NCBI GenBank assembly: GCA_009746045.1
Contig: RPFO01000189.1
Coordinates: forward strand, 821,248 to 885,247
Direction of reading: 5' to 3'
Length of the DNA: 64,000 nt
Origin: Mesostigma viride
Lineage: Eukaryota; Streptophyta; Mesostigmatophyceae; Mesostigmatales; Mesostigmataceae
Notes under the pieces: generated by a model
Databases searched by the model: none
Told to the model about the DNA's origin: nothing
The model's input: the letters and a program-made list of their open reading frames with translations, nothing else
Position numbers and translations under genes: made by a program
Shown here: positions 1 through 9,519 of the stretch, piece after piece
Numbering within the stretch: position 1 is the first letter of the stretch
Layout: every line of letters begins with the position of its first letter

Positions 1-472
1 GATATAATGGGCATGACAGCATTGTTTATGGAATGATGTGCTGTTTAATATTGTATGATAACCCCATAATGCACCTTAGTGGTGTTGAGTTTTTTTTTCG
101 CGTCAAGGACTTACTGAAATAAAGCTCATGATTTTTCTCGTGTTACACTCTTGGTGAGAAATTTCTCACCATGTTGACTTGTGATTTTTCTCGTGTTATA
201 CTCTTGGTGAGAAACTTCTCATTTTTCTCATTTTTCTCACTTTTTCTCACTTTTTCTCACCCACTCTCACCTTTTTTCTCACTTTAGGGTTTTTTCTCAC
301 CCCAATCTCACCAAACCCCCCTTTTTCTCACCAAAATCTCACCCTGGTGAGATTTAGTTGCTAGTGTTTGCGGGAAAAAATTGAGATTTTTCTCAATTTT
401 CTCAAAAAATTCTCACAAAGGGTGAGAAAATTGAGGGTTTTGAGAGAATTCTCAGAATCTGAGTTCCTAGTG
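1..472. mobile_element. Right end of a CACTA-like DNA transposon
   Basis: The stretch is packed with TTCTCACC / GGTGAGAA motifs in both orientations. It ends in GAGTTCCTAGTG, whose reverse complement starts CACTAGG. A CACTA terminus with dense subterminal short repeats is the usual architecture of the En/Spm (CACTA) superfamily. The left end lies outside the window, so the target duplication and any transposase cannot be checked. The assignment is an inference from the terminus and the repeat pattern only. Confidence 0.45.
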
Positions 473-900
473 TCATTCATTCATTCATTCATTCATTCAT
501 TCATTCATTCATTCATTCATTCATTCATTCATTCATTCATTCATTCATTCATTCATTCATTCATTCATTCATTCATTCATTCATTCATTCATTCATTCAT
601 TCATTCATTCATTCATTCATTCATTCATTCATTCATTCATTCATTCATTCATTCATTCATTCATTCATTCATTCATTCATTCATTCATTCATTCATTCAT
701 TCATTCATTCATTCATTCATTCATTCATTCATTCATTCATTCATTCATTCATTCATTCATTCATTCATTCATTCATTCATTCATTCATTCATTCATTCAT
801 TCATTCATTCATTCATTCATTCATTCATTCATTCATTCATTCATTCATTCATTCATTCATTCATTCATTCATTCATTCATTCATTCATTCATTCATTCAT
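473..900 (+). repeat. (TTCA)n tetranucleotide microsatellite, array 1
   Basis: About 107 uninterrupted copies of TTCA. It is the left remnant of an array split by the dimeric mobile element at 907-2870; array 2 (2871-2996) continues directly after that element. Confidence 0.97.
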
Positions 901-906
901 AATCAT

Positions 907-2870
907 TCGGGGTTCTTTGAACGGAGTTTCTTCTATACGTGAATGCGGGAACAAGAGGCCGCTGGATGAGCGGCTTATAGGTCGCAGTGTTTACTCGTAG
1001 CTGTTTGGCTAGAGCTTTTGTGATTAGTAGATGCAATATAGTGCATGGTTGAAAAATGAATTAAATAAAATGTGCGTTCCGCGCTTGGGTTGATTATACC
1101 CGGGCGGAACGGGGCGTGAGGTGCAGTGCCCCTGAAAAGAACAACCTACGCATTATTTAATACTAGCCGTGCAGATTCGGGATATTCTACCCCCGGTCTG
1201 TACGGTTAGCGTCTTACTAGCATCCACTAAACATAAGGGTTTAATGACGTCAGTTAGCTAGGGATAAGGGAGGTTTTGCGACTAAAAGCCGCTCTGGCTG
1301 GTTTTGTCGGCCTCTTTCTTTGCTCCTTGTCGTTGCGGCGGCAGCCGCAGCTATGGGTGCTGCGGAGCAAAATCCCAAAAGCACTGGTTGCACTGGCCAC
1401 TTGGCCAGTGGTGAGACTTCCAGTTGTTAACCGGCCAGGCGTAGTTCCTCGCCCGGTTAACTAAAAGAAAAGAAAAAGATTACCTCCGGTCCGCACCTTT
1501 TCCCCAGCTTGGGGTCTTTGGTGGGCCGGATGCCGTGACAGGTGCTCAACTGTCGCTTGGTCGGCCCAGTGCGCGAGCTGGTGCTCCGTACCTGGGGATG
1601 CTTGCACCCCGGGTTGGAGCCGGATGGCTGGCACTGGCGACCCGTGTCTCGGTCCGCGGCCTGCGGCTTTTTCTTCGGAAATTGCTGCTGGCCAGCAAAC
1701 TTTGCAATTGCCTTCCGCCGAGGGGGGGGTGGTTGGGGCTGGGGACGGCGATGGGAAAAGCGTCTAAGCTAGAAATTTTTTCCCCACGCATAGAAACCTC
1801 GGGGGGGAATGCGGTCTTGGCTGAACGGACTCTCGTTCAGCCAGGTGCCTGGGGCTGTGGCCTCGGGCATCCGGGCTGGCGGGGCCTGGGCTAGGTCCAC
1901 GTTTTTTCTCGAAGCACCCCGGGTCTATGGGGAGACGGCCATAGCGGTACCGACTCGGGGCCCCGAGAGGGGTCATGATAGGCTGGCCGTGCGCAATCGC
2001 AGTGCAAATGCGCTGGGCCTTTTTGGGCCTGGCCATGCATCCACAGCCGCCGGGCACACGCCTCCCGATGTGGGGGGGCTCCCGTTTTGCGGCAGGGCGG
2101 TCACTTGTGACAACGAGCAAGGTGGAGTGCGGCTTCAAGGGAAAGCCAGGGCGGGGGTGATTGGGCAACGTACTTCATGAAGGGCCTTGAACGGCGTGCC
2201 TCCGGGCATGTCAATTAGTGTCACATGTATGCTTCCACTTATTGTTTTAATGAAGATGCTGGTTTTTGTGGGAGCTACGTGGGACATGAATCGGGGTTCT
2301 TTGAACGGAGTTTCTTCTATACGTGAATGCGGGAACAAGAGGCCGCTGGATGAGCGGCTTATAGGTCGCAGTGTTTACTCGTAGCTGTTTGGCTAGAGCT
2401 TTTGTGATTAGTAGATGCAATATAGTGCATGGTTGAAAAATGAATTAAATAAAATGTGCGTTCCGCGCTTGGGTTGATTATACCCGGGCGGAACGGGGCG
2501 TGAGGTGCAGTGCCCCTGAAAAGAACAACCTACGCATTATTTAATACTAGCCGTGCAGATTCGGGATATTCTACCCCCGGTCTGTACGGTTAGCGTCTTA
2601 CTAGCATCCACTAAACATAAGGGTTTAATGACGTCAGTTAGCTAGGGATAAGGGAGGTTTTGCGACTAAAAGCCGCTCTGGCTGGTTTTGTCGGCCTCTT
2701 TCTTTGCTCCCCACCCACCCACCCTTGTCTTGGTTGCCTCTAGGGCAACGTACTTCATGAAGGGCCTTGAACGGCGTGCCTCCGGGCATGTCAATTAGTG
2801 TCACATGTATGCTTCCACTTATTGTTTTAATGAAGATGCTGGTTTTTGTGGGAGCTACGTGGGACATGAA
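907..2870 (+). mobile_element. Tandem-dimer mobile element, copy 1
   Basis: Two head-to-tail units of one repeat: unit 1 is 907-2290 and unit 2 is 2291-2870. Both begin TCGGGGTTCTTTGAACGG and end GGGACATGAA. Segment A (907-1326, again 2291-2710) and segment B (2163-2290, again 2743-2870) are shared. In unit 2 the 836-bp middle is replaced by 33 bp of CCACCC-rich filler (2711-2742). The same dimer with the same filler is at 50753-52714 on the other strand with different flanks, so the dimer itself moves as a unit. It interrupts a (TTCA)n array. I see no long coding region, no LTRs and no terminal inverted repeats. Tandem arrangement is known for Helitrons and Penelope-like elements, but I cannot assign a superfamily. 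Confidence 0.8.
958..1205 (+). other. Cluster of hairpins in segment A of the dimer element
   Basis: Four local hairpins occur in 250 bp: 958-974 (6-bp stem around GGATG), 1076-1110 (stem GTTCCGC/GCGGAAC with an inner GGGT/ACCC stem), 1111-1132 (GGGGC/GCCCC) and 1167-1205 (about 15 bp with G-U pairs). All recur in the four segment-A copies of the two dimers and mostly in the diverged fifth copy near 35.3-35.6 kb. In that copy the 958-type stem is kept while its loop changes. This looks like selected RNA or DNA structure. No named ribozyme core was recognised. Confidence 0.5.
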
Positions 2871-2996
2871 TCATTCATTCATTCATTCATTCATTCATTC
2901 ATTCATTCATTCATTCATTCATTCATTCATTCATTCATTCATTCATTCATTCATTCATTCATTCATTCATTCATTCATTCATTCATTCATTCATTC
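2871..2996 (+). repeat. (TTCA)n microsatellite, array 2
   Basis: Right remnant (126 bp) of the array interrupted by the dimer element, in the same register and strand as array 1. Confidence 0.95.
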
Positions 2997-4180
2997 ACAA
3001 CACCGCGAGCCCCGCCAAATTTTTACATAAATTATTGTCCGGAATTCGTCCGAGATCTAGATTTTTCCCGCCACGCGAGAGGCGAAAACGACGAAAACAC
3101 CCATGGCGGTCGAGCATGAGCTAGCGTTCTGAAACTTGCGTCATTGCAGCCGCTCGAGGTGTCAAAACGAAGCTTACATCACGGTTAATCCATGGAATAA
3201 TTTTGGACTTATATACGCTGTGATTGCGACGCGGGCATTGAATGGGACAAAAAGTTTTTTTCACAGCGGACCAGTTTTTCGCGAAAACCGGATTTCTCGG
3301 TGGTACGTGTCTCAAAGTCTTGGTCACATGAGGATACGAAAATCCCGGCACGATAGCTCAGCTTGTTCGTTATAATATTCCCGAAAACGTTAGTGTTTTC
3401 GTTTTTTGAGTTTCGCTTTTAATTGTCCGGCATTGACGTGAATAAATATGGGGGTGCGAAATCCGTCTGTTTCTTGCTTCATCCAATGCATATCTTTGTC
3501 GTCAGATAATCAGCTCTTTAGGCTATGCCCGACCTTCCTATACTGCCAGCCTGCGGCAGTAAGCCACCAGAGGATATGGCGTGCCCAAGGTTCCGCGCTA
3601 AGGCCGCTAATGGTCTTCCGGATGTGCAGTAAGTGCGGTAAAAGCTGCGAAATTTGCTTATAATGCCTGTAGGAAGCTGTTTGCGACAGTGTTTTCCAAG
3701 CGAGTTCATTGTTCCTTTGACGCCAGATACAAAAGGCAAAGGGGGGCATCGTTTTTATTAGTCGGCAGTGCGGTTGCGAGATGTGATGAGTCGGGCAGAC
3801 GACCTCGCCACGACACGCTCGGCTCAAGCTTCGCATATCCCGGCTGCCATAAAGAAGCGAGGTGAGCGAGTCAGAGGGCCCAGAATCGTTGCTAACGCAA
3901 GGCAGCTTCTGAAAGGGTAGAAAGCTGGATTGTTATTACTTTCTCAAGAGCATGGTGCAGTGGTTATTGCCACCTTGTCCAGATATTTGCCTTTGTCTTT
4001 CTGATTTAAAGACTGTTTTAAAGAGGAGTGGGAGAGCGTTTCCAACGTTGTTGCTTATTCATTACTGTGAAGAAAGAGCCTTTTCAGTTGCTGACAATGA
4101 GATGGAAGCTGTCTCATGCAAATTACCCAGGCAATGCAAGTGGTGCAAGGTGAGGCCATGCATGGCTGATGTTGCCTTCA
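2997..4180. other. No recognisable gene or repeat
   Basis: Mixed-composition sequence with only short open frames. No motif, splice pattern or repeat partner in the window was seen. Confidence 0.5.
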
Positions 4181-5420
4181 TGCGTGAGTTGAGCAGGAGA
4201 CTGGCTGGGTGTGTGGCTGGCTAGGTGAGCGGGGCGTGTGTGGGGTGTTGCAATGGTGAGGGCATGCGAGGCGGGCACATGCCTGGCTGGTGTGGGTGTT
4301 GGGTAGTTAGTTGGTTCGGTGATTGTGTTGTTGAGTGGTTAGGTGGTTAGGTGGTTGTGTAGCTGGGTGATTGGTTCTTTGGTTGTTTGATTGCCCAGAG
4401 AGCCTTGGGTGGGAGGCTTGGGCTATAGATGCTTCAAGGGATGCCTAGGCGTGGGTGGGTTCAATGGCAGGTGGCTGGCTTATAGGTGGATGCCTTGGTA
4501 AATGGCTGGCTGCGTAGGTGGGAGCACAGGCAGTTGGAGAGGGTGGGTGGCTGGCTGGCTGGTCATGGTGGATGAGTGCAAGGGCGGTCGGTTATTGGCA
4601 GATGGCCAGGTGGCTGGGTGATGATAGGCTTTGGGGACTTTGAAGTGGGTGTTTTGTTGGATGCATGAGTGAAACAACTGCACGGTTTTGAGGGTGGTGG
4701 GTTGGTGGTTGGTTAGTTAGGGATGTGTGTGGGTGTGTGGGTTGGTGGGTGGGCCATTGGTGGTTGGTGGCTGGTGGATGTGTAGATGACTACATAGATG
4801 TGGGTGGGTGGGCGAAGGGACGGGTAGATGGACGGGTGGGCGCACAGATATGGATGCGTGGATGGGTTTATGGTTGGGATCGACTCACCTATCGCGGGTG
4901 AAGGGCTTTGGGGTAAGGTAGGTGTCGGGGTGCTGGCTGAGAAAATGCATGTGTGGGTGCATGGGTCAGTGGGTGGGTCACTGGGTATAAGGGTGTGGGG
5001 GCAGTGAGTGGTTGAGTGGGTAGGTGCGTGGGTGGGTCAACTGTGGGTGGCCGGACGGGTGCATATGGGGCCAGCTGGCTGGGTGTTTAGGTGGTTGGGC
5101 CGGTGGTTGGGTGGTTGGCTCATTGGATGGGGGAATGCCTGCTTATTACCTAGTTGGTGTGTGGGTTGCGCAGGTGCCTTGGTGGGTGGGTGGATGTCCA
5201 AGTGGGTTGGTGGTTGGGTGCCTAGGTGCACGCATGGTTATATAAGTTGGGTAAGCACGTGCGCGGCTGGCTTGGTGGGTGGGTCACTGGGTGGGAGGAC
5301 AGGTGGCTGTCTGGGTGCACGGGCGCGCGAGTGTGTGAGCAGTTGTGTGGGTGGGTGGCCAGGTGGCTGCATGGGTGGGCGACTGCATGGGTGGCTTGGT
5401 GCGCACAAAGTGCAAGAGAT
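4181..5420 (+). repeat. G/T-rich degenerate minisatellite
   Basis: About 1.2 kb of strongly strand-biased sequence built from TGGGTGGG, TGGTTGG and TGGCTGGC variants with almost no C runs on this strand. Open frames here are by-products of the low complexity. Part of it (about 4455-4570) has an inverted partner at 25671-25785. Confidence 0.85.
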
Positions 5421-6420
5421 GGAGACATGGGATATGCCAATGCCATATCATGTGAGCATTCGTGGATGCCAGGTGACATGTGCCAGCGTTGGGGTCACTG
5501 CACCTTGATATGCTCGCTCGGCATATTCTCGACATGTATTACACGTAGTGTATATCATGCATGGTGCGTGTTGGTAGCATTCAAATGGCTGTGTTAGTGA
5601 TGTGGCATGTATTGTTCACCTTTCCTTCCCATTTTGCAATGTGCCAAGTAGTTTAGAGGCATGGTGTCATGGGGTAAACATATATGGACATGCACTGCAT
5701 GCACATCACAGCTTTGTGGCATACTGGCAATGCCTACCTTACATGATGGATTCTGCTAGCAATGGTCACCACTCAGGCATTCACATGCACCAAGTTTTTG
5801 CGCACTGTTTGTACTAGACATTCTTGAGTTGCCTGCAAAGATTTAAATGATGTGCCCCAGCTTGGAGAGTGTTAAAATTATGAGTAAAAAAGCAAAAAAT
5901 GGTGACAATTGCTGGCAAATGTCACCATTTTGGGCTCTGCATGATCCAAATTTTTGCTCATTACTTGTTGAGACCATTCGTCAGGTGCTGGCATGATGGC
6001 AATAAGTTTTGGTGGCATTCTGACATTATTTGGGTTAAATATTGATTTAAAATTGCCATTAATGACAAATGCTAGCAAAAGTTTGCTAGCATTTGTCACC
6101 AACTAGAGCTCCAAATGGCATAGAACTTTGTACAAGGTCAGAACAACTATTATTCATCACCACTGCAAAGTTACAGCATAATCTGATGTCAACTATTGTT
6201 TCTATGCAAGTGCAAGTGGTTTAGGTGGCCAGTTTTGGCCTTGGATCTGGAGTTAACTTAAGCAGGGAGTACCATGTAAACTTAACATTTTGACTCAACT
6301 ACTCCACCACTAGACAGACACATCCCGGGGAGTGGTGGGATCCAATCCTAGGTCAATCTGACAATAAACTTGTCATGGGCCATAATTTATGTAAAAAAAA
6401 GGCCATTTCAAGGTGTTGTG
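5421..6420. other. No recognisable gene
   Basis: AT-leaning unique-looking sequence. A short inverted motif (GCTAGCAAA..TTTGCTAGC) occurs near 6071-6095. Nothing else could be supported. Confidence 0.4.
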
Positions 6421-6876
6421 TTCATTCATTCATTCATTCATTCATTCATTCATTCATTCATTCATTCATTCATTCATTCATTCATTCATTCATTCATTCA
6501 TTCATTCATTCATTCATTCATTCATTCATTCATTCATTCATTCATTCATTCATTCATTCATTCATTCATTCATTCATTCATTCATTCATTCATTCATTCA
6601 TTCATTCATTCATTCATTCATTCATTCATTCATTCATTCATTCATTCATTCATTCATTCATTCATTCATTCATTCATTCATTCATTCATTCATTCATTCA
6701 TTCATTCATTCATTCATTCATTCATTCATTCATTCATTCATTCATTCATTCATTCATTCATTCATTCATTCATTCATTCATTCATTCATTCATTCATTCA
6801 TTCATTCATTCATTCATTCATTCATTCATTCATTCATTCATTCATTCATTCATTCATTCATTCATTCATTCATTCA
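6421..6876 (+). repeat. (TTCA)n microsatellite, array 3
   Basis: 114 uninterrupted TTCA copies that run directly into the 5' truncation point of a LINE fragment. Confidence 0.97.
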
Positions 6877-7240
6877 CATTTTCCGTGTAGGCTACGCTGC
6901 CCATGTTCGCAATGAGGACCTGTACCTCAGCATGCCATATATATCACCAGCACCATAAAGCAGCGGCGCCTGCAGTGAGTAGGGCACTTAGCTCGCACCA
7001 GCCAGGTACGTAGACACTTCACGTGGCCCCCCCGCGGGGCTGCGCCCCGCTCAGCCTGGCCGGCACTTCCTGACGTGGGCCGGGCCCCGCCATGCTCGAC
7101 GCCGCAAGGCCCGCACCTTCAAAGAACAGCTAGTAGAGGACATTGGGGGGCCAGGCCTCTCCGTGATTTGGAACAAGATGATGGACAAGGCCAAGTGGGC
7201 CCAGGTCATAGAGGACAAGGAACCCCCCCCCGTGGGGAAT
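6877..7240 (+). pseudogene. 5'-truncated LINE 3' end (ORF2 C-terminal fragment)
   Basis: The sequence encodes the last part of a LINE ORF2: FRVGYAAHVRNEDLYL, then KQRRLQ in another frame. It is the same region found on the minus strand near 9540-9905. The copy starts abruptly at a (TTCA)n array, as expected for a 5'-truncated LINE insertion. Several frame breaks show it is dead. Confidence 0.75.
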
Positions 7241-7712
7241 TAATTAATTAAAATCATAGCTCCGTTGGGAGCATATGTAACACATAGCCCTGAGAAAGGG
7301 GCATCTATGGGTTTGTAATACCATCAGGGCTACAACCTGCAGGTGGAGGATGTACAACTGTCACCTGCTCTGGGTGCACAAGGTAGACCTGCACCGCCAT
7401 GATGGTTCATGCCAGCACAGGCACCCAGGGGGGGCTTGAGGAGAGGGCCTATAGAAGGCCTGCATGACATATGGGGTGGAGGGTATGTGGCTAGTCTATA
7501 GCTGGTGTACACACGGCATCTCAGCAGAGAGTAACTCCCTGCATAGGCATCGCATGGCTAAATTCTTAATGCATCATCCATGGGGGGTCCCATTGTAGGC
7601 TGGGCGCGGCTAAATACTGAAAGCATCATCCATGGGGGCCATTATGGGCGCACATGCGCGTGGGCCACTTGCAAAGGCTAAGCCTTTCTAATCTACACTA
7701 CTGGTATATTCC
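7241..7712. other. Spacer between LINE fragments
   Basis: Contains a near-repeat of CATCATCCATGGGG (about 7569 and 7626). I see no gene in it. Confidence 0.35.
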
Positions 7713-9046
7713 CTAGTCTGGGGTGGCAGGAGGGGCCTGCCAGGGCTTGTGGTCAACGTGGATGACCGCCCCCCTCCAGTAATCAGTACCGGCTTCCCCC
7801 CTGCACGCTGCCGGAGCTGAAGGTAGGTCGGCCATAGCTCGCGTCGCCGCTGTTGCTGCATGGGCCAAGGTCAAGTCGTCGTCCAGCGTGAAGCGAGTCT
7901 CCGAGAGCTTCTTGCGGCATTTAAGGAACGCCAGCTTGTCCGTCATGTACTTAAAGGTGAGGAGCACGGGTGCCGGGCCAGCCTTCCCCCGCGCGCGGGG
8001 GAGGCGCGGACAACCGACATGTCCAGCTCACCAGTGAGTAACATGGGGGCAAGAATGGCGCGCTTAACTGCCTCAAGGAGACTCGTGGAGGTCTCACCTG
8101 CCGGCTGGTCGAAGTGCTTGACGATGACATTGTGGCTGCGCTTGTCGAGCTCGGCCGCCTCGCGAAGGTCGAGGGCTTGTTGCTTGAGTTGTGCCGTGAT
8201 GGTGGAGGTGGTGGAGGTGGTGTGCTGCTTAAGCAAGTCCGCCCAGCTAGGTGGAGGGAGCATCGCCGGCCGGGCCAGCAGGAGCCGGCTGGGCGGCGAT
8301 GTCCTTCACCGCTTGGGCGGTGAGGCCGGCGGTGTCATGCAAGCACTCAAGGGCGGTGGCGGTGGCTTGAAGGCGGTGGTCGAGGTCGAGGAGCTATAGG
8401 CGGTGATCGATGTCGGCAGTGGATCGAGGCGGAAATGGCAGTGGAGGTGGAGGCGGCGGCGGTGGAAATGTGAGGAAGTTCAGTAGCCAGCGTGCCACTG
8501 ATTGCTGCTACGTCGGCAGCAAGGGGGGTCACGTGCTGCTGAAAGGCTTCCGCGAGGATGGAACGAAGTGTGGGGGCGGAGATGGATGGAGCCCAGATCT
8601 CGCCATGCATCGGAGCGCGCATGGAGAAGGGAGTTGAGGATGGCGTGCTGGAGTTCGGGGCGGGTGCACCCGGACAGCGGGATAGGGAGCCAGCGGCGGC
8701 CGTCCGGGAGGAGGAGGCGGCCGGTGGCGTGGAGATGGAGGCACAGGTCGTAAAGCGAGGCGTAGTCCCCGAAGAAGATGCAGCGCATGGCATCGGTCGG
8801 AGATGGGTTGGCCCATGCAGTCGTAATCATCGACCTTGAAAGGCCGGGGCCGAAAGCTCGGTTCTGAGGGGCGTGAGGACCCTCCTGTTTTGTCGGCTGA
8901 GCGGGTGCGCTTGGGGTCAGGCGATGCAGATGGCGAAGCGTTAAGCCCGGGAGGTTGCTGGACGACCACCAGTGCACGACTAGTGTCACCGCTGCCTGCC
9001 GGATCTGAAGGCGAAGCTGCAGCCTGAGCTGCAGACGTATTTTCAT
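7713..9046 (-). pseudogene. Degenerate LINE ORF1-like protein
   Basis: Read on the minus strand through at least two frameshifts. The part at 8263-7713 has the layout of L1-type ORF1 proteins: an RNA-binding fold (SHNVIVKHFDQPAGET, LLEAVKRAILAPML) followed by a C-terminal part (VLLTFKYMTDKLAFLK, LSETRFTLDDDLTLA). The upstream part (9046-8480) is Pro/Arg-rich. ORF1p binds LINE RNA in the retrotransposition particle. No ORF2 follows in the correct direction, so this is a fragment, perhaps from the same family as the ORF2 at 9.5-12.3 kb. Family assignment is by pattern only. Confidence 0.5.
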
Positions 9047-9252
9047 TGCCGAGCGCAGCCGCCAGGCTGCGTTACGCCGAGGCGCGTTTGTTCGCCATAT
9101 ATTGCGTAATAGCGTCGGAAAATTATATCAGCATGTGCGTCTTAGAAAGACGAAGCGATTGTGATATTCACGGCTAAATTCGGTGCTCAAACGTGAAAGT
9201 TATGAGCTCCGACAGCCATGGCTACCTCGTGGCCGGAATTTCGCGTGGACGT

Positions 9253-9316
9253 TGTAGATAGATACGTCATTCATTCCATCCCGTTGTAGATAGATACGTC
9301 ATTCATTCCATCCCGT
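9253..9316 (+). repeat. Tandem duplication, about 32 bp x2
   Basis: GTTGTAGATAGATACGTCAT followed by TCATTCCATCCC occurs twice in a row. Just after it, 9314-9338 is inverted relative to 9516-9543 (GGGGAAGCGCCCG). Confidence 0.85.
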
Positions 9317-9519
9317 GGGGAAGCGCCCGTGTTTGCAATCAATTAAGAGACTTGTGCTCCCGTTGGGGAGTCACGGAGCATAAACCCCGATGGATGGATG
9401 GATGGTCGATGGGTGCAAACAGTCCTACCGGTCTAATCTATCTACAACAGCTATCTACAAACATCTATCAACATCAATTCTACCCTAGGGAACCTGTCTG
9501 GCGTGCTTCCCGTTTGTTT

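Noticed and set aside
473-900. Long open frames of FIHS repeats in the TTCA arrays
   Set aside because: TTCA x3 gives a stop-free 12-nt code in every frame; this is a microsatellite, not a gene.
1276-2180. Short protein-coding genes in the dimer element
   Set aside because: Frames are open in several readings because of high GC, differ between copies by indels, and show no domains.
5008-5597. Trp/Gly-rich frames in the G/T-rich tract
   Set aside because: TGG-rich minisatellite translated; composition only.
473-6876. CRISPR-like array from regular repeats
   Set aside because: Arrays are pure tetranucleotides without spacers, in a eukaryotic context.
7943-8793. Plus-strand frames rich in Gly/Val over 7.9-8.8 kb
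   Set aside because: They are antisense to the LINE ORF1-like sequence, which shows better motif conservation.
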